From Euborellia annulipes (Eukaryota > Arthropoda > Insecta > Dermaptera > Anisolabididae), in contig JAKCPI010014212.1 of the NCBI GenBank assembly GCA_023213315.1, positions 124,001-188,000 of the forward strand: a stretch of 64,000 nt of DNA, in the 5' to 3' direction. The notes beneath the pieces were generated by a model that was not told the origin of the DNA, did not search any database, and saw only the letters and a list, made by a program, of their open reading frames with translations. Shown piece by piece: positions 20,350-29,647 of this stretch. Numbering within the stretch: position 1 is the stretch's first letter; each line of letters begins with the position of its first letter. Position numbers and translations under genes: made by a program.

Positions 20350-20483
20350 GCTTATTTCCTTTATTTATATTGTAGTTATGATAACAAAAAGTAGTGTCTT
20401 GTCTGGATATTGAATTTGCTCTGCATTGTTGTAAATCTAGAACAGCCTTTTCGATATCTGAAAATTGATTTTCCAGATTTGAG

Positions 20484-21050
20484 TTAACGGCTTAAAGATG
20501 GATGATCTTTCCAGCAATATCGTTCAGGCCAATCTTTTGCCTCTTCGGCATAATCAATTCCAATACGCGGTGTCATCACCACTTCTGGCTGAGTGGATGC
20601 CGATTCAACCCATAACCCAGATTCTTCACCTAAAGTCTGGCCTTTTAAAGACCGATCAATGCCTAAATAGCGTGTCAGTTTGCCGGGTCCAGCTAAAAGC
20701 TTATATTCTTTTTTAGTTGAAGCCCCACTTAAAAATGCAGAACGAATCATCACCCCTTCAGGAATTCCTTCCGTTTGAGTAATAATATTGAGCATTTCAT
20801 ACATGCCATAAATTAAATAGACATAAATCGTGCCACCTGAACCATACATCACATCAGTTCGAGCTGTACGTTTATCATTATAGCTATGACAGGCTTTATC
20901 TCGAATTCCTAAATAAGCTTCCGTTTCGGTAATCGTACACCGAACGACGTGTCCATCAGCTTGTCGCTTACATAGCACGCATCCAATTAAATCATGAGCA
21001 ACCTGTGAAGTTTCACGTTGAAACCAGCTTAATGGTAAAATATCTGACAT
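20484..21050 (-). CDS. DNA-3-methyladenine glycosylase (AAG/MPG family)
   Basis: Monofunctional base-excision glycosylase for alkylated purines. The start MSDILPLSWFQRET at 21050 has an AGAGAT site and is preferred over 21077. Family marks include the catalytic Glu in TITETEAYLG near residue 41, HSYNDKRTARTDVMYG near 54 and YLIYGMYEMLNI near 75. 188 residues. It lies back to back with mutM, another base-excision enzyme, with 75 bases between the starts. Confidence 0.92.
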   Translation of the reverse strand: MSDILPLSWFQRETSQVAHDLIGCVLCKRQADGHVVRCTITETEAYLGIRDKACHSYNDKRTARTDVMYGSGGTIYVYLIYGMYEMLNIITQTEGIPEGVMIRSAFLSGASTKKEYKLLAGPGKLTRYLGIDRSLKGQTLGEESGLWVESASTQPEVVMTPRIGIDYAEEAKDWPERYCWKDHPSLSR

Positions 21051-21125
21051 AGTAATCTCTGAAATATTACATACCACACGATATACTTGATTATTCCAGT
21101 ATATCTGTTAATTCTGCGAGTTGGC

Positions 21126-21950
21126 ATGCCTGAGTTACCCGAAGTCGAAACAACCAAAACCAGCTTATTTCCTCTATTGAATCAAAAAATTCTAAGTGTG
21201 GAAGTACGTAACCCAAGCTTACGTTGGGCAATACCAGATGATGTTCAAAAACTTGTTGGGCAACGTCTTATTGGATTAAATCGCCGCTCAAAATATATCT
21301 TGGCAGAGTTCGAACAAGATCAAATGCTTTGGCATTTAGGAATGTCAGGAAGCTTCCGTTTATGCAATCCTCAAGATGAATTACGAAAACATGATCACTT
21401 CATTATTCGCTTTGAAGAACATGAATTACGTTACCACGACCCACGTCGTTTTGGCTGCATTCTCTGGCTAAACCCTGAAACACAAGGGAAGTTAATTGAT
21501 ACTTTAGGGCCGGAACCTTTAACTAATGACTTCAATGCAGAATATTTAGCTTCAAAACTTAAAAATAAATCAGTCGGCATAAAAATTGCACTTATGGATA
21601 ATCATGTTGTGGTTGGCGTAGGCAATATCTATGCAACTGAAAGTTTATTTAATGTCGGGATTCACCCAGCTCAGCCTGCTACTGACCTAAATTTCCAGCA
21701 GATCGAAAAACTGGTGGTCGAAATCAAACGCATTTTAAAATCAGCGATTGATTTAGGTGGTTCAACTTTACGGGACTACAGCAATGCTATGGGCGAAAAT
21801 GGTTATTTCCAGCAAACCCTTTTGGCTTATGGACGCGCTGGAGAAATGTGCATTAATTGTGAGACTACATTAGAAAATCTTAAACTCGGCCAACGCGCTA
21901 GTGTATTTTGTCCACAGTGCCAGCCCCTCAAAAAGCCCAATAAGCTCTAA
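21126..21950 (+). CDS. mutM: Formamidopyrimidine-DNA glycosylase
   Basis: Bifunctional glycosylase/AP lyase removing 8-oxoguanine and FaPy. The start is fixed by chemistry: MPELPEVE at 21126 exposes Pro1 as the nucleophile, with Glu2 next. An upstream in-frame start would bury it. Other residues: Lys in RRSKYILAEF near 57, the H2TH region GVGNIYATES near 170, and a C-terminal Cys4 zinc finger (CINC...CPQC) that binds DNA. 274 residues, the normal length. Confidence 0.96.
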   Translation: MPELPEVETTKTSLFPLLNQKILSVEVRNPSLRWAIPDDVQKLVGQRLIGLNRRSKYILAEFEQDQMLWHLGMSGSFRLCNPQDELRKHDHFIIRFEEHELRYHDPRRFGCILWLNPETQGKLIDTLGPEPLTNDFNAEYLASKLKNKSVGIKIALMDNHVVVGVGNIYATESLFNVGIHPAQPATDLNFQQIEKLVVEIKRILKSAIDLGGSTLRDYSNAMGENGYFQQTLLAYGRAGEMCINCETTLENLKLGQRASVFCPQCQPLKKPNKL

Positions 21951-21968
21951 TTTTCAGAGGAAGATAAA

Positions 21969-22258
21969 ATGCAAACAGCAATCGTCCGCCATATTCTGGT
22001 CAAAGATAAAGACTTAGCTGAACAGCTAAAAAAGAAGCTACAAAATGGCGCTGACTTTGCCAAAATTGCCAAGCAATATTCAACGTGCAACTCAGCAAAA
22101 CGTGGTGGTGAGCTTGGTGAAGTAAAAAAGGGCAACTGGTACCTGTTATTGATAAAATCGTTTTTACAGCCGCTGAACGCGTACTGCAAGGTCCAATAAA
22201 GAGTCAGTTTGGCTATCATCTTTTAGAAGTTAAATTCAGAATGGGCAGTTTACGTTGA
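21969..22258 (+). CDS. ppiC: PpiC-type parvulin prolyl isomerase, frameshifted
   Basis: Small cytoplasmic peptidyl-prolyl isomerase, 95-96 residues after repair, like E. coli PpiC (93). The start reads QTAIVRHILVKDKDLAEQL and then ADFAKIAKQYSTC, the parvulin fold. After GEVKKG the frame is lost because one base is missing in the A6G3 run at 22124-22132. The next frame continues VPVIDKIVFTAAERVLQGP and ends GYHLLEVKFRMGSLR. It follows mutM by 18 bases. Confidence 0.88.
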
Positions 22259-22268
22259 TTCCATTATA

Positions 22269-22622
22269 TTAATTATAGTTTTCAAAACTTTGAGCCTGCG
22301 CATTCAGTTGGTATGTCCAGGCTTTAATCTGTTCGCCTGACTCAAGCTTTACATCCGTGACGACACGCTGATATTGAAATCCTTCAAAATCATCAAGCAT
22401 TTTCCAGTTGTCTTCCAGCTTTTCTGTACTAAACACATAGCCTTCAACCCAATCGGCTTTGGGGTCTAAAACAATTGCGGTTAATCCTTTATCTGGCCCC
22501 CAATCTAAAATGTGAATCACGCCTCGCACACTGGCTTTTGTCCAACTGCCACCGATCTGCTCTAAAATATGAGCATTTGCTTTATTTGGGCATAAGGTTC
22601 CATATACAAAAAGTTGATTCAT
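22269..22622 (-). CDS. Gamma-glutamylcyclotransferase (AIG2-like) family protein
   Basis: A 117-residue protein with the family start LFVYGTLCP, the GGSW segment near 30 and the WKMLDDFEGFQYQRV stretch near 74 (catalytic Glu position). The family cyclises gamma-glutamyl amines to pyroglutamate. The substrate is unknown here. Confidence 0.88.
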   Translation of the reverse strand: MNQLFVYGTLCPNKANAHILEQIGGSWTKASVRGVIHILDWGPDKGLTAIVLDPKADWVEGYVFSTEKLEDNWKMLDDFEGFQYQRVVTDVKLESGEQIKAWTYQLNAQAQSFENYN

Positions 22623-22716
22623 TTATTTATACCCCTTTTACAATATGCGTAGCTGAGCTTATTGGTAGCTTTTCAATTTTATCAATATCTTCAGTCCAAC
22701 ATAAAATACTTAGTCA

Positions 22717-22745
22717 TAAAAAACGGCACCTTTAGTACCGTTTTT
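22717..22745 (-). terminator. Terminator after mscL
   Basis: Inverted repeat AAAAACGG...CCGTTTTT just past the mscL stop on the minus strand, with a T run. Confidence 0.7.
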
Positions 22746-22763
22746 ATTTTTATCAGAAGACTA

Positions 22764-23195
22764 TTAAGCCTGTTTTTTCAACTCATCACGAATTTCACGT
22801 AACAATTGAATATCTTCAGGAGTTGCAGCTGGAGCTTCTGGCTCATTCTTATCACGGCGAAGTCTATTTAATAATTTCACCATTAAGAAAACTACCCAAG
22901 CCAAAATAAGGAAGTTAATTAAAATGGTGAGGAAATTACCATAGGTTAAAACATTGATACCTGCTTTTTGCAAAGCATCTAAAGATTGCAGATTGGTAGG
23001 GTTTGCTCCTAGAACAATAAATTTCTGCGAAAAATCAACACCACCACCAGTAATTACACTGATAAGCGGCATGATAATATCTTTTACTAAAGAGTCTACG
23101 ATTTTGCCAAAAGCACCACCAATAATCACACCAATGGCTAAATCCATCATATTGCCTTTAATGGCAAATTCTTTAAATTCTTGAATAATACTCAT
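22764..23195 (-). CDS. mscL: Large-conductance mechanosensitive channel
   Basis: Pentameric inner-membrane safety valve opened by membrane tension in hypo-osmotic shock. 143 residues with the N-terminal helix [17 protein letters not shown]1 with [16 protein letters not shown] (the pore constriction), a periplasmic loop, TM2 with [19 protein letters not shown], and a charged cytoplasmic helix. Single gene with its own terminator. Confidence 0.96.
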   Translation of the reverse strand: MSIIQEFKEFAIKGNMMDLAIGVIIGGAFGKIVDSLVKDIIMPLISVITGGGVDFSQKFIVLGANPTNLQSLDALQKAGINVLTYGNFLTILINFLILAWVVFLMVKLLNRLRRDKNEPEAPAATPEDIQLLREIRDELKKQA

Positions 23196-23400
23196 CTAAA
23201 CATCTCCAGATGTCGGGGGTTAAAACACGTTATATTTTTCTTTTTCATTGGCATCTTATCCATTTAGATAGTACTCGCCATGATATTGATAATTTAATAT
23301 TTTTATCAAAAAAAGAAAGTTATTTCACACTTTAACAACATATTGTCTGATAAGAAAAATATGATTTTAAGCTTAGTTTAATTTCAAATATAACGATTAA

Positions 23401-23430
23401 AAAAACCGCTAAATTAATTTAGCGGTTTTT
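23401..23430 (-). terminator. Terminator after typA
   Basis: Perfect palindrome AACCGCTAAATTAATTTAG with its completing bases, flanked by A and T runs. Likely active both ways. Confidence 0.85.
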
Positions 23431-23449
23431 TCTTTTCATTTAAGAAAAA

Positions 23450-25285
23450 TTATTTATCACGGTTACGTTTACGTTCGTTTTCAGTCAAGTAACGCTTACG
23501 GATACGAATTGATTTTGGTGTTACTTCAACTAATTCGTCATCTTCAATGAATTCAAGTGCTTGTTCAAGCGTGTATTCAACAGCTGGTGTCAACGTTAAC
23601 GCTTCATCTGTACCAGATGCACGTACGTTTGTTAACTGTTTCGCTTTAGTTGGGTTAACAACCATGTCATCTGAACGAGAGTTAATACCAATGATCATAC
23701 CTTCGTAAACTTCTAACTGAGGTTTAGCGAATAAACGACCACGGTCTTGCAATGTGAATAATGCATAGCCCAAACAAACGCCTTGAACCATAGAAATCAA
23801 CACACCGTTTTGACGTTTCGCAACAGTACCTTGTTTCATTGGACCGTAATGCGAGAAGCTTGATGTCATGATCCCTGTACCAGAAGTCATGGTCAAGAAT
23901 TCAGAACGGAAACCAATTAAGCCACGTGAAGGAACTGTTGCTTCAATACGGATACGGCCTTTACCGTCAACTTCCATATTTGTCATTTCACCTTTACGGT
24001 AACCCATTTGTTCCATCACAGAACCTTGGTGCTGTTCTTCAACGTCAAATGTTACGTTTTCGTATGGTTCTTGCTTTTCGCCGTTAACTTCTTTCAAAAT
24101 TACTTGTGGACGTGATACGCCCATTTCGAAGCCTTCACGACGCATGTTTTCAATAAGAACTGAAAGGTGAAGTTCACCACGACCAGACACTTTGAAACGG
24201 TCTGGACTGTCAGTATCTTCAACACGTAATGCTACGTTGTGAATCAATTCACGATCTAAACGTTCACGAATGTTACGTGAAGTAACAAATTTACCTTCTT
24301 TACCCGCAAACGGTGAGTTGTTTACTTGGAAAGTCATCGTAACAGTAGGTTCATCTACAGATAACGGCGGTAAAGCTTCAACATTTTTCGGATCACAAAT
24401 CGTGTCAGAAATATGAAGTGCATCGATACCTGTTACACAAACGATATCACCAGCATTTGCCTCTTCAACGTCAACGCGATCTAGACCATGGTAACCCATG
24501 ATTTTTAAGATACGACCGTTACGTGTTTTACCTTCTTTGTCGATAACAGTTACAGGTGTGTTTAATTTAACTGAACCACGCTGAATACGACCAACACCGA
24601 TTACACCAACGAAGCTATTATAATCAAGTGAAGAGATTTGCATTTGGAATGGACCATCAACATCAACTGCTGGTGGTTCAACGATATCTACAATTGTTTG
24701 GAACAATGGAGTCATGTCGTCAGCCAATTCTTCTGGAGAAGGACCAGCAACACCACGTAAGCCAGATGCATAAACAACTGGGAAGTCTAGCTGCTCGTCA
24801 GAACCGCCAAGGTTGTCGAACAAGTCAAATACTTGGTCAATAACCCAGTCTGGACGCGCGCTTGGCTTGTCAACTTTGTTGATAATTACGATTGGTTTTA
24901 AACCACGAGCAAACGCTTTCTGAGTTACAAAGCGAGTTTGTGGCATTGGACCTTCTTGAGAGTCAACCAATAACAATACACAGTCAACCATCGACATTAC
25001 ACGTTCAACTTCACCACCGAAGTCAGCATGTCCTGGGGTGTCCACGATGTTAATGCGGTATTCTGTATTTGTACGAGCATCGGTCCATTTAATTGCAGTG
25101 TTCTTTGCAAGAATGGTAATACCACGTTCACTTTCAATTGCACCTGAATCCATCACACGCTCGATTTCACCCGCGCGATCACCTAATGCACCTGATTGTT
25201 GTAAAAGTTTGTCGACTAAAGTCGTTTTACCATGATCGACGTGCGCAATGATGGCAATGTTACGGAGTGTTTTAATATCTGACAT
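23450..25285 (-). CDS. typA: Ribosome-associated GTPase TypA/BipA
   Basis: Translational GTPase of 611 residues that binds the 70S ribosome and helps 50S assembly and stress or cold growth. G motifs are seen: AHVDHGKTTL at 15, DTPGHADF near 80 and NKVDKPSAR near 135. Domain II, the EF-G-like domains (ERLDRELIHNVALRV near 340) and the C-terminal domain follow. It stands alone, divergent from the xanthine-type permease. Confidence 0.97.
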   Translation of the reverse strand: MSDIKTLRNIAIIAHVDHGKTTLVDKLLQQSGALGDRAGEIERVMDSGAIESERGITILAKNTAIKWTDARTNTEYRINIVDTPGHADFGGEVERVMSMVDCVLLLVDSQEGPMPQTRFVTQKAFARGLKPIVIINKVDKPSARPDWVIDQVFDLFDNLGGSDEQLDFPVVYASGLRGVAGPSPEELADDMTPLFQTIVDIVEPPAVDVDGPFQMQISSLDYNSFVGVIGVGRIQRGSVKLNTPVTVIDKEGKTRNGRILKIMGYHGLDRVDVEEANAGDIVCVTGIDALHISDTICDPKNVEALPPLSVDEPTVTMTFQVNNSPFAGKEGKFVTSRNIRERLDRELIHNVALRVEDTDSPDRFKVSGRGELHLSVLIENMRREGFEMGVSRPQVILKEVNGEKQEPYENVTFDVEEQHQGSVMEQMGYRKGEMTNMEVDGKGRIRIEATVPSRGLIGFRSEFLTMTSGTGIMTSSFSHYGPMKQGTVAKRQNGVLISMVQGVCLGYALFTLQDRGRLFAKPQLEVYEGMIIGINSRSDDMVVNPTKAKQLTNVRASGTDEALTLTPAVEYTLEQALEFIEDDELVEVTPKSIRIRKRYLTENERKRNRDK

Positions 25286-25331
25286 GTAAATTCGATACGC
25301 CTAAAGTTTGAGGGCAAATTATACAGAAAAA

Positions 25332-25349
25332 CACTACTCTTGAGTAGTG
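25332..25349. promoter_or_regulatory. 18-bp dyad between typA and the permease
   Basis: CACTACTC-TT-GAGTAGTG, perfect eight-base arms with a two-base centre. It sits in the divergent promoter region, 47 bases from the typA start and just before a candidate promoter for the permease. It could be an operator or a short hairpin. No T run follows. Confidence 0.4.
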
Positions 25350-25357
25350 ACAGTTTA

Positions 25358-25385
25358 TTGACATTGACAAAAAAATTTCTAATAG
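25358..25385 (+). promoter_or_regulatory. Candidate sigma-70 promoter of the xanthine-type permease
   Basis: TTGACA, 16 bases, TAATAG. The gene starts 78 bases downstream. Confidence 0.5.
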
Positions 25386-25462
25386 CCTGTATTTCGTTTT
25401 GTAAAGATAGTTATCTCGATTAGAATAGCGCCAATTTGCAAAATTGCGGCGGACCTACACCC

Positions 25463-26821
25463 ATGTCCAATCAACACTCTCAAGACCATTTAGACCTTGT
25501 TTATGGTTTAAATGATCGACCAAAACCTTTGATCGCTTTTTTAGCAGCTTTCCAGCATTTGCTTGCGATTATTGTACCAATTGTTACGCCTGGCCTTTTA
25601 ATTTGCTTAGCTTTAGGCGTTTCACGCACCGAAACTAACATGATTTTATCGATGTCTTTGGTGATTTCGGGTATTGCTACATTTCTACAATGTAAAAAAG
25701 TTGGTCCGTTTGGTGCAGGCCTTCTTATTGTTCAAGGCACAAGCTTTAACTTTATTGGTCCTATTATTGGTATTGGTAGTGCAATGGTGGCCGCAGGAAC
25801 ACCTGTAAACCAAGTTATGGCTGCAATATTTGGTGTAGTCATTGCAGGTTCCTTCATTGAAATGGGGGTTTCGCAAATTCTTCCATGGGTAAAAAGACTA
25901 ATTACGCCTTTGGTGACCGGTATTGTTGTTTTATTAATTGGCTTAACGCTTATTAAAGAAGGCTTAATTAGTATGGGTGGTGGCTACCAAGCCATGCAAG
26001 ATCATACTTTTGCAAGTGCAGACAACCTTATTATGTCATGTACCGTACTTGCCATTATTGTTGTTCTAAATCGTATTCGAGTGGTTTGGATTAAAAGCTC
26101 AGCTATTTTAATTGCTTTAGTGAGTGGTTACATTCTTGCCGGATTTATGGGTCATCTAGATTTCTCTGGTATTAAAGATGCGCCACTCGTACAAATCCCA
26201 ACACCAATGCACTTTGGTTTGAGCTTCTCTTGGGGATTATTCATCCCAATGGCATTCATTTATTTGGTGACCTCTTTAGAAGCAATTGGCGATGTGACAG
26301 CAACTAGTAAACTTTCTAACCAACCTGTTAACGGTCCAGTATGGATGCAACGTATTAAAGGTGGCGTATTAGTTAATGGTGCAAACTCTTTGCTGGCTGG
26401 ATTATTTAACACCTTCCCTAGTTCTGTTTTCGCTCAAAACAATGGTGTAATTCAACTCACTGGGGTTGCTAGCCGCTATGTAGGTATATGGATTGCAGCC
26501 TTACTTATTTTATTAGGCTTATTTCCTGCGGTAGCTGGTGTTATACAAGCAGTTCCTCAAGCAGTTTTAGGTGGCGCTGTTATGGTCATGTTCGGTGCAG
26601 TAGCTGCATCAGGTATTAATATTCTTTCTTCAGTTCACCTTGATCGCCGAGCTTTATTAATTATTGCCATCTCACTTGCATTAGGTTTAGGTGTTGCTCA
26701 AGTTCCTCAAATTTTAGAGCATCTTCCAGAATTATTTAAAAATATTTTTAGCTCGGGCGTGGCAACAGGCGGTATTGCAGCATTAATTTTAAATGTTGTG
26801 CTTCCTGAAACTCATAAATAA
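25463..26821 (+). CDS. NCS2 purine (xanthine-type) permease
   Basis: Nucleobase:proton symporter of the NCS2 family, 452 residues from the ATG at 25463, about 14 membrane segments. Shows LAAFQHLLAIIVPIVTPGLL at the start, QGTSFNFIGPII near 93 (the conserved His/Gln region), SLEAIGDVTATSKLS near 273 (substrate-binding Glu) and FAQNNGVIQLTGVASR near 320, the NCS2 signature. The pattern resembles XanP/XanQ more than RutG. Substrate is likely xanthine, but uric acid is possible. Confidence 0.88.
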   Translation: MSNQHSQDHLDLVYGLNDRPKPLIAFLAAFQHLLAIIVPIVTPGLLICLALGVSRTETNMILSMSLVISGIATFLQCKKVGPFGAGLLIVQGTSFNFIGPIIGIGSAMVAAGTPVNQVMAAIFGVVIAGSFIEMGVSQILPWVKRLITPLVTGIVVLLIGLTLIKEGLISMGGGYQAMQDHTFASADNLIMSCTVLAIIVVLNRIRVVWIKSSAILIALVSGYILAGFMGHLDFSGIKDAPLVQIPTPMHFGLSFSWGLFIPMAFIYLVTSLEAIGDVTATSKLSNQPVNGPVWMQRIKGGVLVNGANSLLAGLFNTFPSSVFAQNNGVIQLTGVASRYVGIWIAALLILLGLFPAVAGVIQAVPQAVLGGAVMVMFGAVAASGINILSSVHLDRRALLIIAISLALGLGVAQVPQILEHLPELFKNIFSSGVATGGIAALILNVVLPETHK

Positions 26822-26884
26822 CTAACTTTTAATTTTGATTACTGCCCAGCTCCCACTGGGCATTCTTCTTCATGAGAGATGTAC

Positions 26885-27899
26885 ATGGATCCTAGAAGTG
26901 AAGTGGTATTAAGACAGCAAGACTATTTAAAAGGTAGAATCTTGTTAATTAATGCACCGAATGATGCCTTAGTCAGTCAATTACCCGCTGGGACTGATGC
27001 GTCAGTCTGGACATGGAACCATGCCGACTATCAGGGATTTATAAATAATGGAACAGAAGTGCACTTCTCAGTTGAGTTTCCATCAAAAGAATTCGACCAA
27101 GCAATCATTTTTGTTCCAAAATCTAAAGAGCTCTTGAATTACATATTGCATGTAGTGATGAGCCATCTGAAAACCAATCAATCTGTTTTTTTAGTCGGTG
27201 AAAAAAAGGGTGGCGTAGAAAGAGCCGCCAAACAATTACAAAACTTCGGCAAAGTCCTAAAACTTGATAGTGCCCGCCACTGTCAATTGTGGCACTTAAA
27301 GATTGAGAAAACGGAGCAGATTAAACCTCTGGAAAAATGGCTTAAAACTTATACTGTTCAGGTGAATGAACAAGAGCTTACGATTTGCGCTCTACCCGGT
27401 GTCTTTAGCCAAAATCATCTAGATCTCGGAACTGCTGTTTTACTCCCTTATCTTAATCAGGTGAAATCAGGTAGAATTGCCGACTTCGGGTGTGGTGCTG
27501 GAATTATCAGTTGCTATTTGGCAAAAATAAATTCAAGCAATATTATTCATGCCCTAGATATTGATGCTTTCGCTTTACGGTCAACGGAAATGACTTTTAG
27601 TCGAAATGGAATAAGTTCAGACCAGTTGAGATTGCAGCCTGTTATAGGTATTGCAGACGCTCCAACAGAACTCGATGCCATTGTCAGTAATCCCCCTTTC
27701 CATCAAGGTATTCATACCGACTATGATGCAAGTGAAGGACTCTGCCAGAACGCTAAAAAAACATTTAAAGGCATCAGGTGAGCTATGGATTGTAGCAAAC
27801 CGTTTTTTAAACTATCCGATCTTAATTGAGAAGCACTTTGGTCAGTGCCAGATTAAAACTGATCTTCAAGGCTTTAAGGTGTTATATGCCTGTGCATAA
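26885..27899 (+). CDS. rsmC: 16S rRNA m2G1207 methyltransferase, frameshifted
   Basis: SAM-dependent methyltransferase with two tandem Rossmann-like halves, acting on the 30S subunit. The start [11 protein letters not shown] at 26885 has GAGAG at good spacing; a second ATG lies six bases earlier. The C-terminal half has the SAM loop [16 protein letters not shown] near 197 and the catalytic VSNPPFHQG near 268. An extra A in the A run at 27755-27761 breaks the frame before [16 protein letters not shown], which resumes and ends at 27899. Confidence 0.9.
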
Positions 27900-27920
27900 C
27901 AAACTATGTAAGGAATCTCC

Positions 27921-29382
27921 ATGAGCGAAACACATGCTCCTGAAAAACTCCAGCGTAAGCTTGGGGCTCGTCATCTGAATATGATCGCCATTGGTGGTTC
28001 CATTGGTACAGGCCTCTTCCTTGCTTCTGGATCAACCATTGCAAATGCTGGCCCAGGTGGAGCACTTCTCGCCTACTCTCTCATTGGCATTATGATTTAC
28101 TTCTTAATGACCAGTTTAGGTGAGCTTGCAACCCACACTCCAACTTCTGGTGCTTTTTTTACATACGGTAGTCGTTATGTCGAAGAAGGCTTTGGTTTCG
28201 CTTTAGGTTGGAACTATTGGTATAACTGGGCAATTACAGTTGCATTCGAACTTGTTGCAGTTCAGTTTATTATGAAGTTCTGGTTCCCTGATATTCCTGG
28301 GGTTCTATTGGAGTGCCCTGTTCCTTATCGTTATCTTTATGATTAATGCTATGACAGTAAAGGGATTCGGCGAAAGCGAATTCTGGTTCTCAATGGTAAA
28401 AGTGATCGCCATCGTTGCCTTTATTATTATTGGATTAGCCATGATCATTAAGATTATGCTAACTCCAGGTGTCGCAGCTTTTGGAAACTGGACCTATAAA
28501 GACGCGCCTTTTGTGGGTGGTTTACAAGCCATGATCGGTGTAGCAATGATTGCCGGATTCTCTTTCCAAGGGACAGAAATGGTTGGGGTTGCTGCTGGTG
28601 AATCTAAAGATCCAAAGAAAACGATTCCTCTTGCAATCAAACAGATTTTCTGGCGAATCTTATTATTTTATATCTTATGTATTTTCATTATCGGCACTCT
28701 CATCGCCTATGATGATCCAAATTTATTACAAGCTGCTACCACTGAAAATATTGCACTTTCTCCGTTTACATTGCTCTATGAAAGAGTTGGCTTTGCCTTT
28801 GCTGCTGGTTTAATGAATGCTGTCATTCTTACTGCTATCTTGTCAGCAGGTAATTCAGGCATGTACTCTTCAACTCGCATGTTGTTTAAAATGGCTCAGG
28901 AAGAACGTGCGCCAAAGTGGTTTGGAAAGCTTGATAGTCGTGGCGTTCCGATGAATGCACTATATGCCACAACATTTATCGCCGCTTTTTGTTTCTTGAC
29001 GACTTTTATTGGTGAAAAACAAGTATTTAACTGGCTACTTAATATGTCAGGTATGTGCGGTTTTATTGTTTGGTTAGGAATTGCTATTTCGCATTATCGT
29101 TTTCGCAAAGGTTATATTGCTCAAGGATATAAATTAGAAGATTTAGATTATCGTGCAAAATTTTTCCCATTTGCCCCTTGGTTCGCGTTTATCCTCTGTT
29201 CAATCATTATTTTGGGACAAAACTATCAAGCCATTTTAGGTGGAAAAATTGACTGGTTAGGCCTACTTTCAACCTATATTAGCTTGCCATTGTTCTTAAT
29301 TATTTGGTTAGGCTATAAGTGGAAAAATAAAACCAAACTGATCCCTTACGATCAAATGAACGTGAAGCCAGAGCAAGACTAA
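27921..29382 (+). CDS. lysP: Lysine permease (APC family), frameshifted
   Basis: Proton-coupled amino acid permease with 12 membrane segments, about 486 residues after repair. Marks: RHLNMIAIGGSIGTGLFLAS (substrate backbone-binding loop of helix 1) and EEGFGFALGWNYWYNWA near 95, both nearly identical to E. coli LysP as I know it. An extra C near 28305 breaks the frame after FPDIPGV; the next frame resumes at WSALFLIVIFMINAMTV. The FSFQGTEMVGVAAGES segment and the ending IWLGYKWKNKT also fit LysP. Lysine is the likely substrate. Confidence 0.88.
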
Positions 29383-29399
29383 AAGTAGTAATTAAAAAT

Positions 29400-29431
29400 A
29401 AATCAAAGATCAAAAACTTGATCTTTGATTT
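29400..29431. terminator. 14-bp inverted repeat after lysP, terminator-like
   Basis: Perfect arms AAATCAAAGATCAA/TTGATCTTTGATTT, four-base loop. AT-rich and with only a short T end, so a weak terminator at best. Its right arm may double as a -35 region (TTGATC, 16 bases, TAAAAT) for the rtcB leader. Confidence 0.5.
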
Positions 29432-29488
29432 AAAAAGCGTAAAATGCCGTTCATATTTTCAACGGCGCTTTTAAATAAGGAGGACATC

Positions 29489-29518
29489 ATGCCATTAGTA
29501 CAAGGTAAAACAGATTAA
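29489..29518 (+). CDS. Putative 9-residue leader peptide ahead of rtcB
   Basis: ATG to TAA encodes MPLVQGKTD. A consensus AAGGAGG lies five bases before the ATG, stronger than any other ribosome site I saw here. The following 130 bases hold a sigma-54-like motif, an inverted repeat and a terminator before rtcB. It may be a leader peptide, or the start of a small gene broken by an indel, since other frames stay open to about 29600. Confidence 0.4.
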   Translation: MPLVQGKTD

Positions 29519-29523
29519 ATAAT

Positions 29524-29540
29524 TTGGCACGATGTCAGCT
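29524..29540 (+). promoter_or_regulatory. Sigma-54-like motif upstream of rtcB
   Basis: TTGGCACGATGTCAGCT. GG (29526-29527) and GC (29538-29539) are ten bases apart. The -24 part is perfect but the -12 part has CAGC in place of TTGC. rtcBA of E. coli is sigma-54 and RtcR controlled. No rtcR is in this window. Confidence 0.4.
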
Positions 29541-29542
29541 CA

Positions 29543-29575
29543 CGGACAAGTGTACAAATTCACTTCACTTGTCCG
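29543..29575 (+). repeat. Inverted repeat in the rtcB leader
   Basis: CGGACAAGTG and CACTTGTCCG are perfect ten-base arms with a 13-base loop. It could fold in RNA or act as a protein site. Confidence 0.55.
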
Positions 29576-29590
29576 AATGCTCAAATTTAA

Positions 29591-29615
29591 AACCTAGCAT
29601 TCGCTAGGTTTTTTT
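29591..29615 (+). terminator. Terminator-like hairpin inside the rtcB leader
   Basis: AACCTAGC-ATTC-GCTAGGTT followed by T5. It ends 33 bases before the rtcB ATG, so it would end an upstream transcript or act as an attenuator. Confidence 0.75.
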
Positions 29616-29647
29616 ATGCCTGCACGGACAAAAATAAGAGAAAAATT

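Noticed and set aside
29400..29431. 14-bp inverted repeat as the end of a mobile element.
   Set aside because: It is a single hairpin after lysP without direct repeats or a transposase; a weak terminator is enough.
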